Assembly: GCA_036960375.1 (NCBI GenBank)
Contig: JBALVY010000001.1
Coordinates: forward strand, 124,001-188,000
Reading direction: 5' to 3'
Length of the DNA stretch: 64,000 bases
From: CAWVSB01 sp036960375
Lineage (GTDB): Bacteria > Pseudomonadota > Gammaproteobacteria > Pseudomonadales > CAWVSB01
The notes under the pieces are model-generated. The model worked only from the letters and a program-made list of their open reading frames with translations, was not told the DNA's origin and searched no databases. Of the stretch, positions 43,405 to 51,681 are shown in pieces. Position 1 is the first letter of the stretch. The number at the start of each line of letters is the position of its first letter. A program made the translations under genes and the position numbers.

Positions 43405-44778
43405 TTACGCCATAATAGGCGGCAGTTCTTTCTGCAAGCGCATTTTTTGCTTGGTGCCATCGCCGGTCAACGCAAAACCTAATAGCTCACCCGCGCTGTT
43501 ACGGAACTCCGCCACCACATTATTGCCGTCTTCCTGCACGCTCCATTCACCCTGGGCGCCTAGTGCCGCGGGACTGACAACAATTGGACACACCGGTGTT
43601 TTAACCATTACCGGCATAGCGGGATAGACCACCTCTGTAGGTGTACCGCTCAAGGTTTTCGCCAATGCGCGTGCGCCGGCCATCAAAGGGGCCACATACA
43701 CCAGTACGTGGCCTGCTACTTCGGCACAATCGCCCAGGGCGTATACATTTTGCACACTGGTTTCCAGCAAGCGATTGGTCACAATACCGCGATTAACCTC
43801 AATCCCCGCCTCTTTAGCCAGTGTAGTACGTGGACGTACCCCTACAGCTGACACCACAAGATCGGCATCCAGCACTTGTCCGTCGTTCAAACTGACTGCC
43901 AGGCCGCCTTCAGGCTTTTTGTTCACCTCGGTTACCAAAGGTCCAAAATGGAAAGTGGCTCCCATACCCTCAAGCGCTCGTTGCACTGCAGTGCCGGCCG
44001 CTTCAGGCAACAAGGTCGGTAAACAATAGGCCAGAGGGTCGACAGTCTCTACCTCAAAACCGCCATTGAGTAGATCGTTGGTAAATTCACAGCCAATTAA
44101 GCCACCACCAATAATCACCGCTTTCTTGACGGTATTTTTCTTCACCGCAGTGCGGAAATCGTCATAGTCCATCAGGTCATTGACCGAATACACAAATTCA
44201 ACACCATCGCCACCAATAGGCGGGGTAATGGTGTCAGCGCCGGTAGTCAGTATCAGTTTGCTGTAGTGGATATGCGTTTCAATATCGCCCAACAGTATTT
44301 TTTGCTCAGTGGTATCAATGGCCGTGACCTTAGTCATCGTCCATACACTTGCCTTGAGCATTCTGCCCATGGAGCCTGCATCAAACTGCGCCAGGTCATT
44401 AGCGCTGGTATCCTTGGTATAACCCGTAGATAACATAGGCTTGGAATAACTGCGGCCATCATCTGAAGTAATCAGGATTAGCGGCGTTTCCTGGTCCAGC
44501 TTGCGTAACTCTTTAGCCAGGCCATAACCGGCCAGACCGGTACCCAGAATAACAATAGGTGCTGCCTTGCTCTCGACTATTTCCAGCTCATGATGAGGCG
44601 CATCAGCGACGGGCGTTTCTTCCAGCAACTCAAAGTCTTCTTTGCCTACACCGCAGTCGGGGCAAAGCCAGTCTTCAGGGATATCTTCCCATTTAGTGCC
44701 CGGAGCTATACCGCTCTCGGGATCTCCAGTGACTTCATCGTAAACCCAGCCACAGACGATACATTCCCACTTACTCAT
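43405..44778 (-). CDS. Rubredoxin-rubredoxin reductase fusion
   Basis: A 457-residue fusion. Residues 1-48 are a rubredoxin with iron ligands C6, C9, C39 and C42 (CIVCG and CPDCG). After an acidic linker, ~72-457 form an FAD/NAD-dependent reductase of the AlkT/RubB type: PIVILGTGLAGYGLAKELRK (FAD), VKKAVIIGGGLIGCEF (NAD) and VYALGDCAEVAGHVLVY. Such proteins pass electrons from NADH to alkane hydroxylases or other rubredoxin acceptors. In Pseudomonas the separate rub genes lie near ubiC-ubiA, as here. GAGG six bases upstream selects ATG 44778. No alkane monooxygenase is in the window. Confidence 0.92.
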   Translation of the reverse strand: MSKWECIVCGWVYDEVTGDPESGIAPGTKWEDIPEDWLCPDCGVGKEDFELLEETPVADAPHHELEIVESKAAPIVILGTGLAGYGLAKELRKLDQETPLILITSDDGRSYSKPMLSTGYTKDTSANDLAQFDAGSMGRMLKASVWTMTKVTAIDTTEQKILLGDIETHIHYSKLILTTGADTITPPIGGDGVEFVYSVNDLMDYDDFRTAVKKNTVKKAVIIGGGLIGCEFTNDLLNGGFEVETVDPLAYCLPTLLPEAAGTAVQRALEGMGATFHFGPLVTEVNKKPEGGLAVSLNDGQVLDADLVVSAVGVRPRTTLAKEAGIEVNRGIVTNRLLETSVQNVYALGDCAEVAGHVLVYVAPLMAGARALAKTLSGTPTEVVYPAMPVMVKTPVCPIVVSPAALGAQGEWSVQEDGNNVVAEFRNSAGELLGFALTGDGTKQKMRLQKELPPIMA

Positions 44779-44890
44779 TACTAACCTCAACTAAAGCTCA
44801 ATAGACATCGATTGAGCCAAACTATTGCAACAGGCCCAAATTTGCCGCATTCTGCCGCCCCTATACACAAGGGCCGGCAAACAGCAGCAC

Positions 44891-45478
44891 ATGAAAGATC
44901 GCGTATTCTACGACCATTCGCATACCTCACGCCACCTCAGCGCGTCTAAGTGGAAGATTTTTCACCAACGCACAGGTGAAATTCCCGCGGATGTGCGCCA
45001 CTGGCTGCTGGATGAGGGATCTTTAAGCCTGCGACTGATTAAAGCGAGCAATAACGCGTTTTCAGTCCGGGTTTTACGTCAGGGCTGGTCTACTCCGGTG
45101 CTCTCGGAACGTCAGTCACTGGGGCTGAGTGCTCGAACTACCGCCCAAATAAGGGAAACCCTGTTGCTCTGCAACGGCGAGCCCTGGGTCTATGCGCGCA
45201 GCGTGATTCCCGCCCATACACTCAGCGGGCGTGCCCGCTGCCTCAGGCAGCTAGGTACAAAATCCTTGGGCAGCTGGTTATTCCGCGAACCCACTATGTC
45301 ACGTCACCCCTTTGAAATTGCCCGTCTCAGGCCTGACAATGACCTGGTTCCAGCAGATATTCAAGGCCAGCAGACTCTGTGGGGGCGCCGATCTCGATTT
45401 GAGGTACTAGGCCAGCCTCTGCTGGTAGCTGAAATATTTTTGCCTGCATTCCAAGCCTGGCCTATAGTCGGTGGCTGA
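44891..45478 (+). CDS. ubiC: Chorismate pyruvate-lyase
   Basis: Converts chorismate to 4-hydroxybenzoate, the first committed step of ubiquinone synthesis. The 195-residue product shows the family pattern: MLDEG-like LLDEGSLSLRLIKA, the central VLRQGWSTPVLSERQSLGL, PWVYARSVIP with the active-site arginine, LRQLGTKSLGSWLF, and WGRRSRF near the C-terminus. The open frame extends to 44825, but ATG 44891 fits UbiC length. It is directly followed by ubiA. Confidence 0.92.
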   Translation: MKDRVFYDHSHTSRHLSASKWKIFHQRTGEIPADVRHWLLDEGSLSLRLIKASNNAFSVRVLRQGWSTPVLSERQSLGLSARTTAQIRETLLLCNGEPWVYARSVIPAHTLSGRARCLRQLGTKSLGSWLFREPTMSRHPFEIARLRPDNDLVPADIQGQQTLWGRRSRFEVLGQPLLVAEIFLPAFQAWPIVGG

Positions 45479-45497
45479 TACGCACTGCTGAGGCTAT

Positions 45498-46370
45498 ATG
45501 TTTAAAAAAATCTCATCACGACTGCCCATCTACGTCCAGCTGACCCGCCTTAACCGTCCAATTGGCACCTATTTGGTATTATGGCCGACACTTTGGGCCC
45601 TATTACTGGCAGGACAGGGTCAGCCCAGTATCGCGAACCTACTGATCTTCTCTGTTGGCTGTCTATTAATGCGCTCGGCCGGCTGTGTCATTAATGACTA
45701 TGCGGACCGGAATATTGATGGCCATGTTGAACGAACCAACCAGCGGCCGCTTGCATCTGGGGAGGCAAGCGAAAAAGAAGCCCTCATATTGTTTGCTCTG
45801 TTGGGGCTGGTATCTTTTGCCCTGGTTTTACTCACCAATCCCTTAACTATCTGGCTTTCCACAGCCGGTATTGCTCTGGCCATAATCTACCCCTATATGA
45901 AACGCCACACTCACCTGCCACAGGTGGTATTAGGGGCGGCTTTTTCCTGGTCAATCCCCATGGCATTCAGTGCTGAGCTCAACGACCTACCAGGCAAGCT
46001 GTGGGGTGTTTTTGCTGCTGCCCTGGTGCTAGCCGTTATCTACGATACGTTTTACGCCATGGTTGATAGAGAAGACGATTTAAAGATTGGCGTAAAATCA
46101 ACCGCTATCCTATTTGGCGAACTGGATCTTAAAATTGTCGCCGTACTTCAGCTGATTTTTCTTATCCTGATGGTACTCAACGGGCGCTGGTTTGATTTGG
46201 GCGGATGGTATTACTGTGGCCTGGCAATTGCCGGCGGCCTGTTTATTTACCAACAGTGGATCAGTCGCGATCGCGACCGCGATGCCTGTTTTCGGGCGTT
46301 TCTAAACAGCCACTATGTCGGCTTGGTCATCTGCGTCTTTCTGGCAGCTGATTTTTGGCTTGGCCAGTAA
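45498..46370 (+). CDS. ubiA: 4-hydroxybenzoate octaprenyltransferase
   Basis: A 290-residue polytopic inner-membrane prenyltransferase that attaches the polyprenyl chain to 4-hydroxybenzoate. Both aspartate-rich motifs are present: NDYADRNIDGHVERTNQRP near residue 65 and YDTFYAMVDREDDLKIG near 190. RLNRPIGTYLVLWPTLWAL is the usual N-terminal helix. Eight to nine hydrophobic segments are visible. It lies 19 bp after ubiC. Confidence 0.95.
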   Translation: MFKKISSRLPIYVQLTRLNRPIGTYLVLWPTLWALLLAGQGQPSIANLLIFSVGCLLMRSAGCVINDYADRNIDGHVERTNQRPLASGEASEKEALILFALLGLVSFALVLLTNPLTIWLSTAGIALAIIYPYMKRHTHLPQVVLGAAFSWSIPMAFSAELNDLPGKLWGVFAAALVLAVIYDTFYAMVDREDDLKIGVKSTAILFGELDLKIVAVLQLIFLILMVLNGRWFDLGGWYYCGLAIAGGLFIYQQWISRDRDRDACFRAFLNSHYVGLVICVFLAADFWLGQ

Positions 46371-46399
46371 TCGAACAACAACCCGTGGACCTACGTGCA

Positions 46400-47551
46400 A
46401 TGCATGTCAGATTTATCCAACAGATCAGTGATTGCCCGGCCCAGGAGTGGAATGCTCTTAGTGGCACAGATTACCCCTTTCTGCGCCATGAATTTCTCTA
46501 CGCGCTAGAGGCCAGTGGTGGCGTCGGAAAAAAGAGCGGCTGGCTGCCCTACCACGCGCTGATTTATCAGGACGAGCAGCTCGTTGGGCTGATGCCGCTC
46601 TACCGTAAAACACACTCCTACGGGGAATATGTCTTCGACTGGAGCTGGGCAGATGCCTACCAACGCAACGGTATTGCCTATTACCCCAAATTACTCAGTG
46701 CTATTCCTTTTACGCCCGCTACCGGCCCTCGACTATGCGTAAAAAATGCCGAGAGGCAGGCCGTCGCCATCGCATTGCAGCAATCGATAGGTGAGCTGCT
46801 CGATAACGGAGATTTCTCGAGCTGGCATGTTCTATTCCCCTCTGAAACAGAACGACCCGCATATACCGCGCTGCAGGCATTACAGCGAACCGGCGTGCAA
46901 TACCATTGGTTTAATCAGGCCTATACCAGCTTTGATGATTTTCTCGCTACTTTTAGTTCGCGTAAAAGAAAGAATTTACGCAAGGAGCGACAGCGCGTTA
47001 CAGATCAAGGAGTGAGCCTAAAGGTATTGACGGGGGAAGACCTTAACGCAGACGTCTGGCAACAGTTTTACCACTTCTATCAAAGTACCTATGCCAAACG
47101 CAGTGGCCATGGCGGATATCTCAACCAGGATTTCTTCCAGCGCCTTGGCGAAACTATGGCGGAGCAGATCGTTTTAGTCATGGCCTATGACAATGACAAG
47201 CCAGTTGCGGCGGCGCTGAATCTGCGCTCATCCGACACATTATACGGACGCTACTGGGGCTGCATTCGTGATATTGACGGGCTCCACTTTGAAGCCTGTT
47301 ACTATCAGGGCATCGAATACTGTATTGCCAATGGCTTAAAACGTTTTGATCCCGGAGCCCAGGGCGAGCACAAAATTCAACGCGGATTTACGCCGATACC
47401 CACCTACTCGATGCACTGGATTGCACATCCTGCATTTCGAGATGCGATTGCACGATTCGTAGACGAAGAAGATGAGCACATGGCACGCTATACCGAAGAC
47501 GCTAGATCTCTGCTACCTTTTCGTGCTGACCTCAGTCCAGCAGGCGATTAA
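46400..47551 (+). CDS. GNAT/FemAB-like protein (COG3146, DUF482)
   Basis: About 383 residues, matching the COG3146 family of predicted peptidyl/acetyl transferases. Family blocks are WNALSGTDYPFLRHEFLYALE near the N-terminus, YGEYVFDWSWADAY near 78, SRKRKNLRKERQRV near 190, AALNLRSSDTLYGRYWG near 270, and FDPGAQGEHKIQRGF near 320. The biochemical role is unknown. The start is uncertain: TTG 46355 and GTG 46385 are in frame, but ATG 46400 begins the conserved part. The 3' end overlaps the convergent sthA gene by 20 bp. Confidence 0.82.
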   Translation: MHVRFIQQISDCPAQEWNALSGTDYPFLRHEFLYALEASGGVGKKSGWLPYHALIYQDEQLVGLMPLYRKTHSYGEYVFDWSWADAYQRNGIAYYPKLLSAIPFTPATGPRLCVKNAERQAVAIALQQSIGELLDNGDFSSWHVLFPSETERPAYTALQALQRTGVQYHWFNQAYTSFDDFLATFSSRKRKNLRKERQRVTDQGVSLKVLTGEDLNADVWQQFYHFYQSTYAKRSGHGGYLNQDFFQRLGETMAEQIVLVMAYDNDKPVAAALNLRSSDTLYGRYWGCIRDIDGLHFEACYYQGIEYCIANGLKRFDPGAQGEHKIQRGFTPIPTYSMHWIAHPAFRDAIARFVDEEDEHMARYTEDARSLLPFRADLSPAGD

Positions 47552-48935
47552 GCCCATTGAGGGCGGCAATTCGATAGGCCTCTGCCATAGTCGGGTAATT
47601 GAAGGTGGTTCTGACAAAATACTCTATGGAATTGCCCTCTGCGGGCTGATTCATGATCGCCTGTCCAATGTGAATAATTTCTGTCGCCTCGGCACCAAAA
47701 CAGTGAATGCCCAAAATCTGTTTTGTCTGAGGATGGAACAACAATTTTAACATGCCCACCATATTGCCCGATATTTGTCCTCGGGCAGTATCTTTGAAAA
47801 ATGCCCTGCCGACTTCATAAGGTACCTGGGCGGTGGTGAGCTCCGTCTCTGTGCGGCCAATTGAACTAATTTCGGGAATGGTATAAATACCGGTAGCCAC
47901 CTGCTCGACAAATCGATTGCTGCTTTTGCCTCGTGCCGCAGCAGCCGCAGAGCGCCCTTGATTGTAGGCAGCACTGGCCAAGCTGGGCCAACCAATTACA
48001 TCGCCACCGGCAAAAATATTTGGTACCGCGGTTTGATAACGCTGATTCACCTTTATTTGACCACGATGATCTCGTTCTACACCAAGATCATCGAGATTCA
48101 TGTCATCGGTATTGGCCGTACGGCCGTTACACCATAGCAGGGCGTCAGCTCGAATTATCTTGCCTGATTCCAGCTTCAACGTGACGCCTTTATCGCCGGC
48201 TTCAATGCTGCTGTACTGCTCGCGATGACGAACCATAACCCCGGTATCGCGCAAGTGGTAACTCAAAGCATCGGAAATTTCATCATCGAGAAACTCCAGC
48301 AAGTTTTCCCGCCCATTAATCAATTCAACCTTCATTCCCAGGCCGGAAAATATCGATGCATATTCACAGCCAATCACGCCAGCGCCATAGATGATTATCT
48401 TGCGCGGCGTGTGGTTCATTTGCAGAATCGTATCGCTGTCATAAATACGATTGTGATTAAAATCAATATTGTCCGGATGATAAGGCCGCGACCCAGTGGC
48501 GATCATAATATTTTCGCCACTGATTCGTTGCTCGCTGCCATCGGCATAAGCTACAACAATTGTATGCTCATTGACGAAGCTTGCCTGCCCACGAATAACA
48601 TCAATGCCATTTCTGACGTAAAATTTGGCGCGCATTTTCACCTGCCGTTGCACTACCGTTTCCGCGCCTACCAATAAGCTGGGAAAGGTATACCTCAACG
48701 GAGTTATCACATCGCCGATGATCGCCCGGTTATTAAAACGCAGCAGTTGTTTAACCGATTGGCGCAGAGCCTTGGAGGGAATCGTGCCCTTGTGTGTGCA
48801 ATTGCCACCAACTAGTAACTGGTTCTCAATCACCACACAGCGCTTTCCATGTTTTATCGCATTCATGGCAGCACTCTCACCGGCAGGACCGCTGCCTATG
48901 ACAAGCATATCAAAATCGTACTGCTGATCAGCCAT
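47532..48935 (-). CDS. sthA: Soluble pyridine nucleotide transhydrogenase
   Basis: A 467-residue flavoprotein that interconverts NADPH and NADH in the cytoplasm. It has the FAD motif DMLVIGSGPAGESAA and NAD motif IIYGAGVIGCEYAS. The region equivalent to the redox-active disulfide reads GGNCTHKGTIPSKALR, where the second cysteine is replaced, which is diagnostic for SthA against lipoamide or mercuric reductases. The end GLNRLLD also fits. GGGG upstream selects ATG 48935 over an in-frame start at 48977. It diverges from the cyclic-nucleotide-binding gene, with a CRP-like site in between. Confidence 0.94.
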   Translation of the reverse strand: MADQQYDFDMLVIGSGPAGESAAMNAIKHGKRCVVIENQLLVGGNCTHKGTIPSKALRQSVKQLLRFNNRAIIGDVITPLRYTFPSLLVGAETVVQRQVKMRAKFYVRNGIDVIRGQASFVNEHTIVVAYADGSEQRISGENIMIATGSRPYHPDNIDFNHNRIYDSDTILQMNHTPRKIIIYGAGVIGCEYASIFSGLGMKVELINGRENLLEFLDDEISDALSYHLRDTGVMVRHREQYSSIEAGDKGVTLKLESGKIIRADALLWCNGRTANTDDMNLDDLGVERDHRGQIKVNQRYQTAVPNIFAGGDVIGWPSLASAAYNQGRSAAAAARGKSSNRFVEQVATGIYTIPEISSIGRTETELTTAQVPYEVGRAFFKDTARGQISGNMVGMLKLLFHPQTKQILGIHCFGAEATEIIHIGQAIMNQPAEGNSIEYFVRTTFNYPTMAEAYRIAALNGLNRLLD

Positions 48936-49039
48936 TGTTACCCCGAGTTTATCTGTAATTGGATTTGGCGGACGCACAGTATATACGCTCTAGCGCATCT
49001 ACCACATGCCACTTTAGTGTGACGCATACCGTAAAAAAG

Positions 49040-49055
49040 TGTGCTTTTGGTCACA
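49040..49055. promoter_or_regulatory. CRP/Vfr-like binding site
   Basis: TGTGC-TTTTGG-TCACA matches the CRP consensus TGTGA-N6-TCACA with one mismatch, with A/T-rich flanks on both sides. A further half-site TGTGA starts at 49018, exactly 22 bp to the left. It lies 104 bp upstream of sthA and 124 bp upstream of the cNMP-binding gene and could act on either. Confidence 0.5.
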
Positions 49056-49179
49056 AAAACGAAATTCGGGCACTGTTTTGTCGGTGAGCGGCTCAATAAT
49101 AAGCTATCTATTCTTATACCTACGTGTAAAAAGGCCGGAAAACATCGATCACCAGGGCCTGCAGGGGAGACACGATATA

Positions 49180-50163
49180 ATGTTGGATACACAAAGTTTA
49201 CAAGGTTTCAGTTTGTTTGAAGGTTTTACCGAACAAACTCTGCAGAACCTGCTTAGCAAGGCGCGGCTTGTCTATCTGCCGGCAGGTGATGTGATAAAAC
49301 GTTGTCGAAAAAACACTTATAGTCTGCATTTTCTTTTTAACGGCAAGCTCGCCGTTGAGTCCAATTTTCAAAAAACCACCTTACTCAACCACACCGGGAC
49401 GAGCTCCAACCGACCCATTGAAGACACCATGGGGGCAAACAGTGATATACGCGCCATGAGTGCCTGCGCCATTTTGAGCGTCGACCTGCGCGATATTCGT
49501 CTGGCACAAAAAGCTGCCTGCGAGGCCGTTCCTTACTGGAAGTCCGAGTTTCTGGCATCGCCACTGGCCAGACATTTGGGCGAATGGAATACCTGTAATC
49601 TACTGGATGCGATGGATGTCATCACCGTATCGGCGGGGGAAATACTGGTTCGCCGTGGCGACTACGGCGACGCCATGTTTCTTATTGAACGTGGCCAGGC
49701 CATCGTCAATACGCAATTTGGCAGCTCCGGCCGCGGCCGATCAATCGAACTCTCGCCAGGCCGCTATTTTGGCGAAGAAGCCTTGGTTACCAATAGCCCG
49801 CGCAATGCCGAAGTCATCATGGCCACCGATGGTGTATTGAGAAAGATGGACAAACAGCAGTTTGATGTCTGTATTAAAGATAGCGTAATTCTCAAAGCAG
49901 ACTCTACGGCGCTGCAACACCTGCTTGAGCAGCCAGACGAAAACTCCGTGATTCTTGACGTCCGCCAAGCCAATGAGTTTACCCGCAAACATCGAAAATA
50001 CAGCACAAACCTTCCCGTGCAGTTATTGCGCGATGCCATCGACGAACTGGATCTATCAAAACAGTATTTTGTCACCCCCGAGGGCGGCAGCCAGAGCGAG
50101 CTGGCCACCTTCCTGTTACGACAGGCAGGTTTTGATGCCGTACTGCTGGCAGAGGCGGGCTAA
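49180..50163 (+). CDS. Cyclic-nucleotide-binding domain protein with rhodanese-like tail
   Basis: A 327-residue cytoplasmic protein. A degenerate cNMP-binding fold occupies about 8-120 (FEGFTEQTLQNLL). A better second one spans about 140-250, with GEILVRRGDYGDAMFLIERG and PGRYFGEEALVTNSPRNAEV, which resembles the phosphate-binding cassette. The C-terminal ~75 residues are rhodanese-like (VILDVRQANEF) but the catalytic cysteine position is replaced (YFVTPEGGSQSE), so sulfurtransfer is unlikely. No HTH is visible. An upstream frame is open to 49039, but AGGGGAGA favours ATG 49180. The 3' end overlaps the convergent DUF938 gene by four bases. Confidence 0.82.
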   Translation: MLDTQSLQGFSLFEGFTEQTLQNLLSKARLVYLPAGDVIKRCRKNTYSLHFLFNGKLAVESNFQKTTLLNHTGTSSNRPIEDTMGANSDIRAMSACAILSVDLRDIRLAQKAACEAVPYWKSEFLASPLARHLGEWNTCNLLDAMDVITVSAGEILVRRGDYGDAMFLIERGQAIVNTQFGSSGRGRSIELSPGRYFGEEALVTNSPRNAEVIMATDGVLRKMDKQQFDVCIKDSVILKADSTALQHLLEQPDENSVILDVRQANEFTRKHRKYSTNLPVQLLRDAIDELDLSKQYFVTPEGGSQSELATFLLRQAGFDAVLLAEAG

Positions 50164-50768
50164 GCTGGCGCGAGCTGCCAGTGCAATAGGCGATTGTTCG
50201 CAGGCAAGGCATGGTCTTCGACCAAGCTCAGACCCTGCGCCTGCGCCAACTTACTGATGGCTTCGAAATCCCTAATACCGCTACGTGGGTCACGAGCTTT
50301 TAGCCACTGATCAAAACGCGCGTTACTTTCGCTGGTATAACGGCCATCGTAATTAAAAGGTCCATAGACACATAGTTGTCCTGCCGGATCCAGTACCTCA
50401 CCCACCCCATAAAAAAACTGTTCTACAGACTGCCAGCTCATGATGTGCAAGCTGTTTGCACTAAAAATAGCCGATGCCCGACTCTGCGGCCAAGGCCGTC
50501 GACTGACATCCAGAAGTAAAGGTTGGCGTAAATTTTCCAACGCGGCATGCTCAAGCCAGGCCCGTATCCCGGTATGGTTTTCTTCCAGATCAGAGGTTTG
50601 CCAAATGAGTTGAGGTAAATTCGCCGCGAAATGTACCGCGTGCTGACCGGTGCCACTACCGATTTCCAGTACATCGTCGACATTGGCAAAGGCCGCAGTT
50701 AAACACGCCAGAATGGGAGTCTTATTGTTTTCAGAGGCCTGCGAAAAGGGTTTTCCCGTATTAGACAT
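50160..50768 (-). CDS. DUF938 family predicted SAM methyltransferase
   Basis: A 202-residue cytoplasmic protein of the DUF938 family. It begins KPFSQASENNKTPIL, with the SAM-binding loop VLEIGSGTGQHAVHFA near residue 35, WQTSDLEENHTGIRAWL near 57, and IFSANSLHIMSW near 100 as the family signature. YGPFNYDGRYTSESNARFD near 140 is also highly conserved. The target is unknown. It lies six bases downstream of yaaA on the same strand. Confidence 0.9.
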   Translation of the reverse strand: MSNTGKPFSQASENNKTPILACLTAAFANVDDVLEIGSGTGQHAVHFAANLPQLIWQTSDLEENHTGIRAWLEHAALENLRQPLLLDVSRRPWPQSRASAIFSANSLHIMSWQSVEQFFYGVGEVLDPAGQLCVYGPFNYDGRYTSESNARFDQWLKARDPRSGIRDFEAISKLAQAQGLSLVEDHALPANNRLLHWQLAPA

Positions 50769-50774
50769 CGCTGT

Positions 50775-51551
50775 TTACTCAGGAGTATCTCGGCTAAAGA
50801 CCCATTTATCACCCACACTCAGCCCTTCGTTAAAAACATAGCCGGCACTATCAAACCCTCTAATGGCGTCAGGCTCATTAATACGATTGCGAATAATATA
50901 GGCGGCCATCATGCCGCGGGCTTTCTTGGCATAAAAACTGATCATCTTGTACTGGCCATTTTTTAAATCGCGGAATTCGGGTGTCACCACTCTAGCCTTC
51001 AGCTGTTTCGGCTTAACCGCCTTAAAATACTCATTAGAGGCCAGATTGATCAATACTTCATCGCCGGCGCCTTTAACGTCTTTATTCATGTTCTGGGTCA
51101 GTGAATCACCCCAAAATTCATACAAATTTTTGCCGGCGGTATTTTCAAAGCGAGTCCCCATTTCCAGACGATAAGGCTGAATCAGGTCCATTGGTCGCAG
51201 CAGTCCATAAAGACCAGACAAAATGCGCAAATGTTTTTGAGCAAATTTAAAATCGTCCGCGCTGAATGTCTCGGCCGCCATACCAGTATAAACGTCGCCT
51301 TTAAAAGCCAGCAGGGCCTGTCGCGCATTGTTAAGGTCAAAGGGCGGCTGCCAGGACTGGAAGCGATCGTAATTAAGCACACCCAGTTTGTCACTGATGG
51401 ACATGAGGGAAGACACATCATGTGGCGCCAAGGGTCTTAACTGTTTAATCAGTTGCTCGGATTGGCTCAAAAAACGCGGTTGGGATTTTTGCCGAGAAAC
51501 CAGCGGCGAGTCAAAATCCAGGGTCTTGGCGGGTGAAATAACCATTAACAT
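50775..51551 (-). CDS. yaaA: Peroxide stress protein YaaA
   Basis: A 258-residue DUF328/UPF0246 protein. In E. coli YaaA limits intracellular iron and DNA damage during H2O2 stress. The family pattern is clear: MLMVISPAKTLDF at the start, SDKLGVLNYDRFQSW, AFKGDVYTGM, LRILSGLYGLLRPMDLIQPYR and FYAKKARGMMAAYII. Length matches the family. Divergent from the M48 protease gene; the 130 bp between them should hold both promoters. Confidence 0.95.
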   Translation of the reverse strand: MLMVISPAKTLDFDSPLVSRQKSQPRFLSQSEQLIKQLRPLAPHDVSSLMSISDKLGVLNYDRFQSWQPPFDLNNARQALLAFKGDVYTGMAAETFSADDFKFAQKHLRILSGLYGLLRPMDLIQPYRLEMGTRFENTAGKNLYEFWGDSLTQNMNKDVKGAGDEVLINLASNEYFKAVKPKQLKARVVTPEFRDLKNGQYKMISFYAKKARGMMAAYIIRNRINEPDAIRGFDSAGYVFNEGLSVGDKWVFSRDTPE

Positions 51552-51681
51552 ATCAAGTAAACTCTCCGATTCATCTATAATTCAGCCAACAAGCGATAGC
51601 GTGCTATAAAGGCTACCACATCTGCTGTCAGGAGAGACCCTTACAAAGGGTTTAACGAAAGAATTATCACTGGAGATCAAC

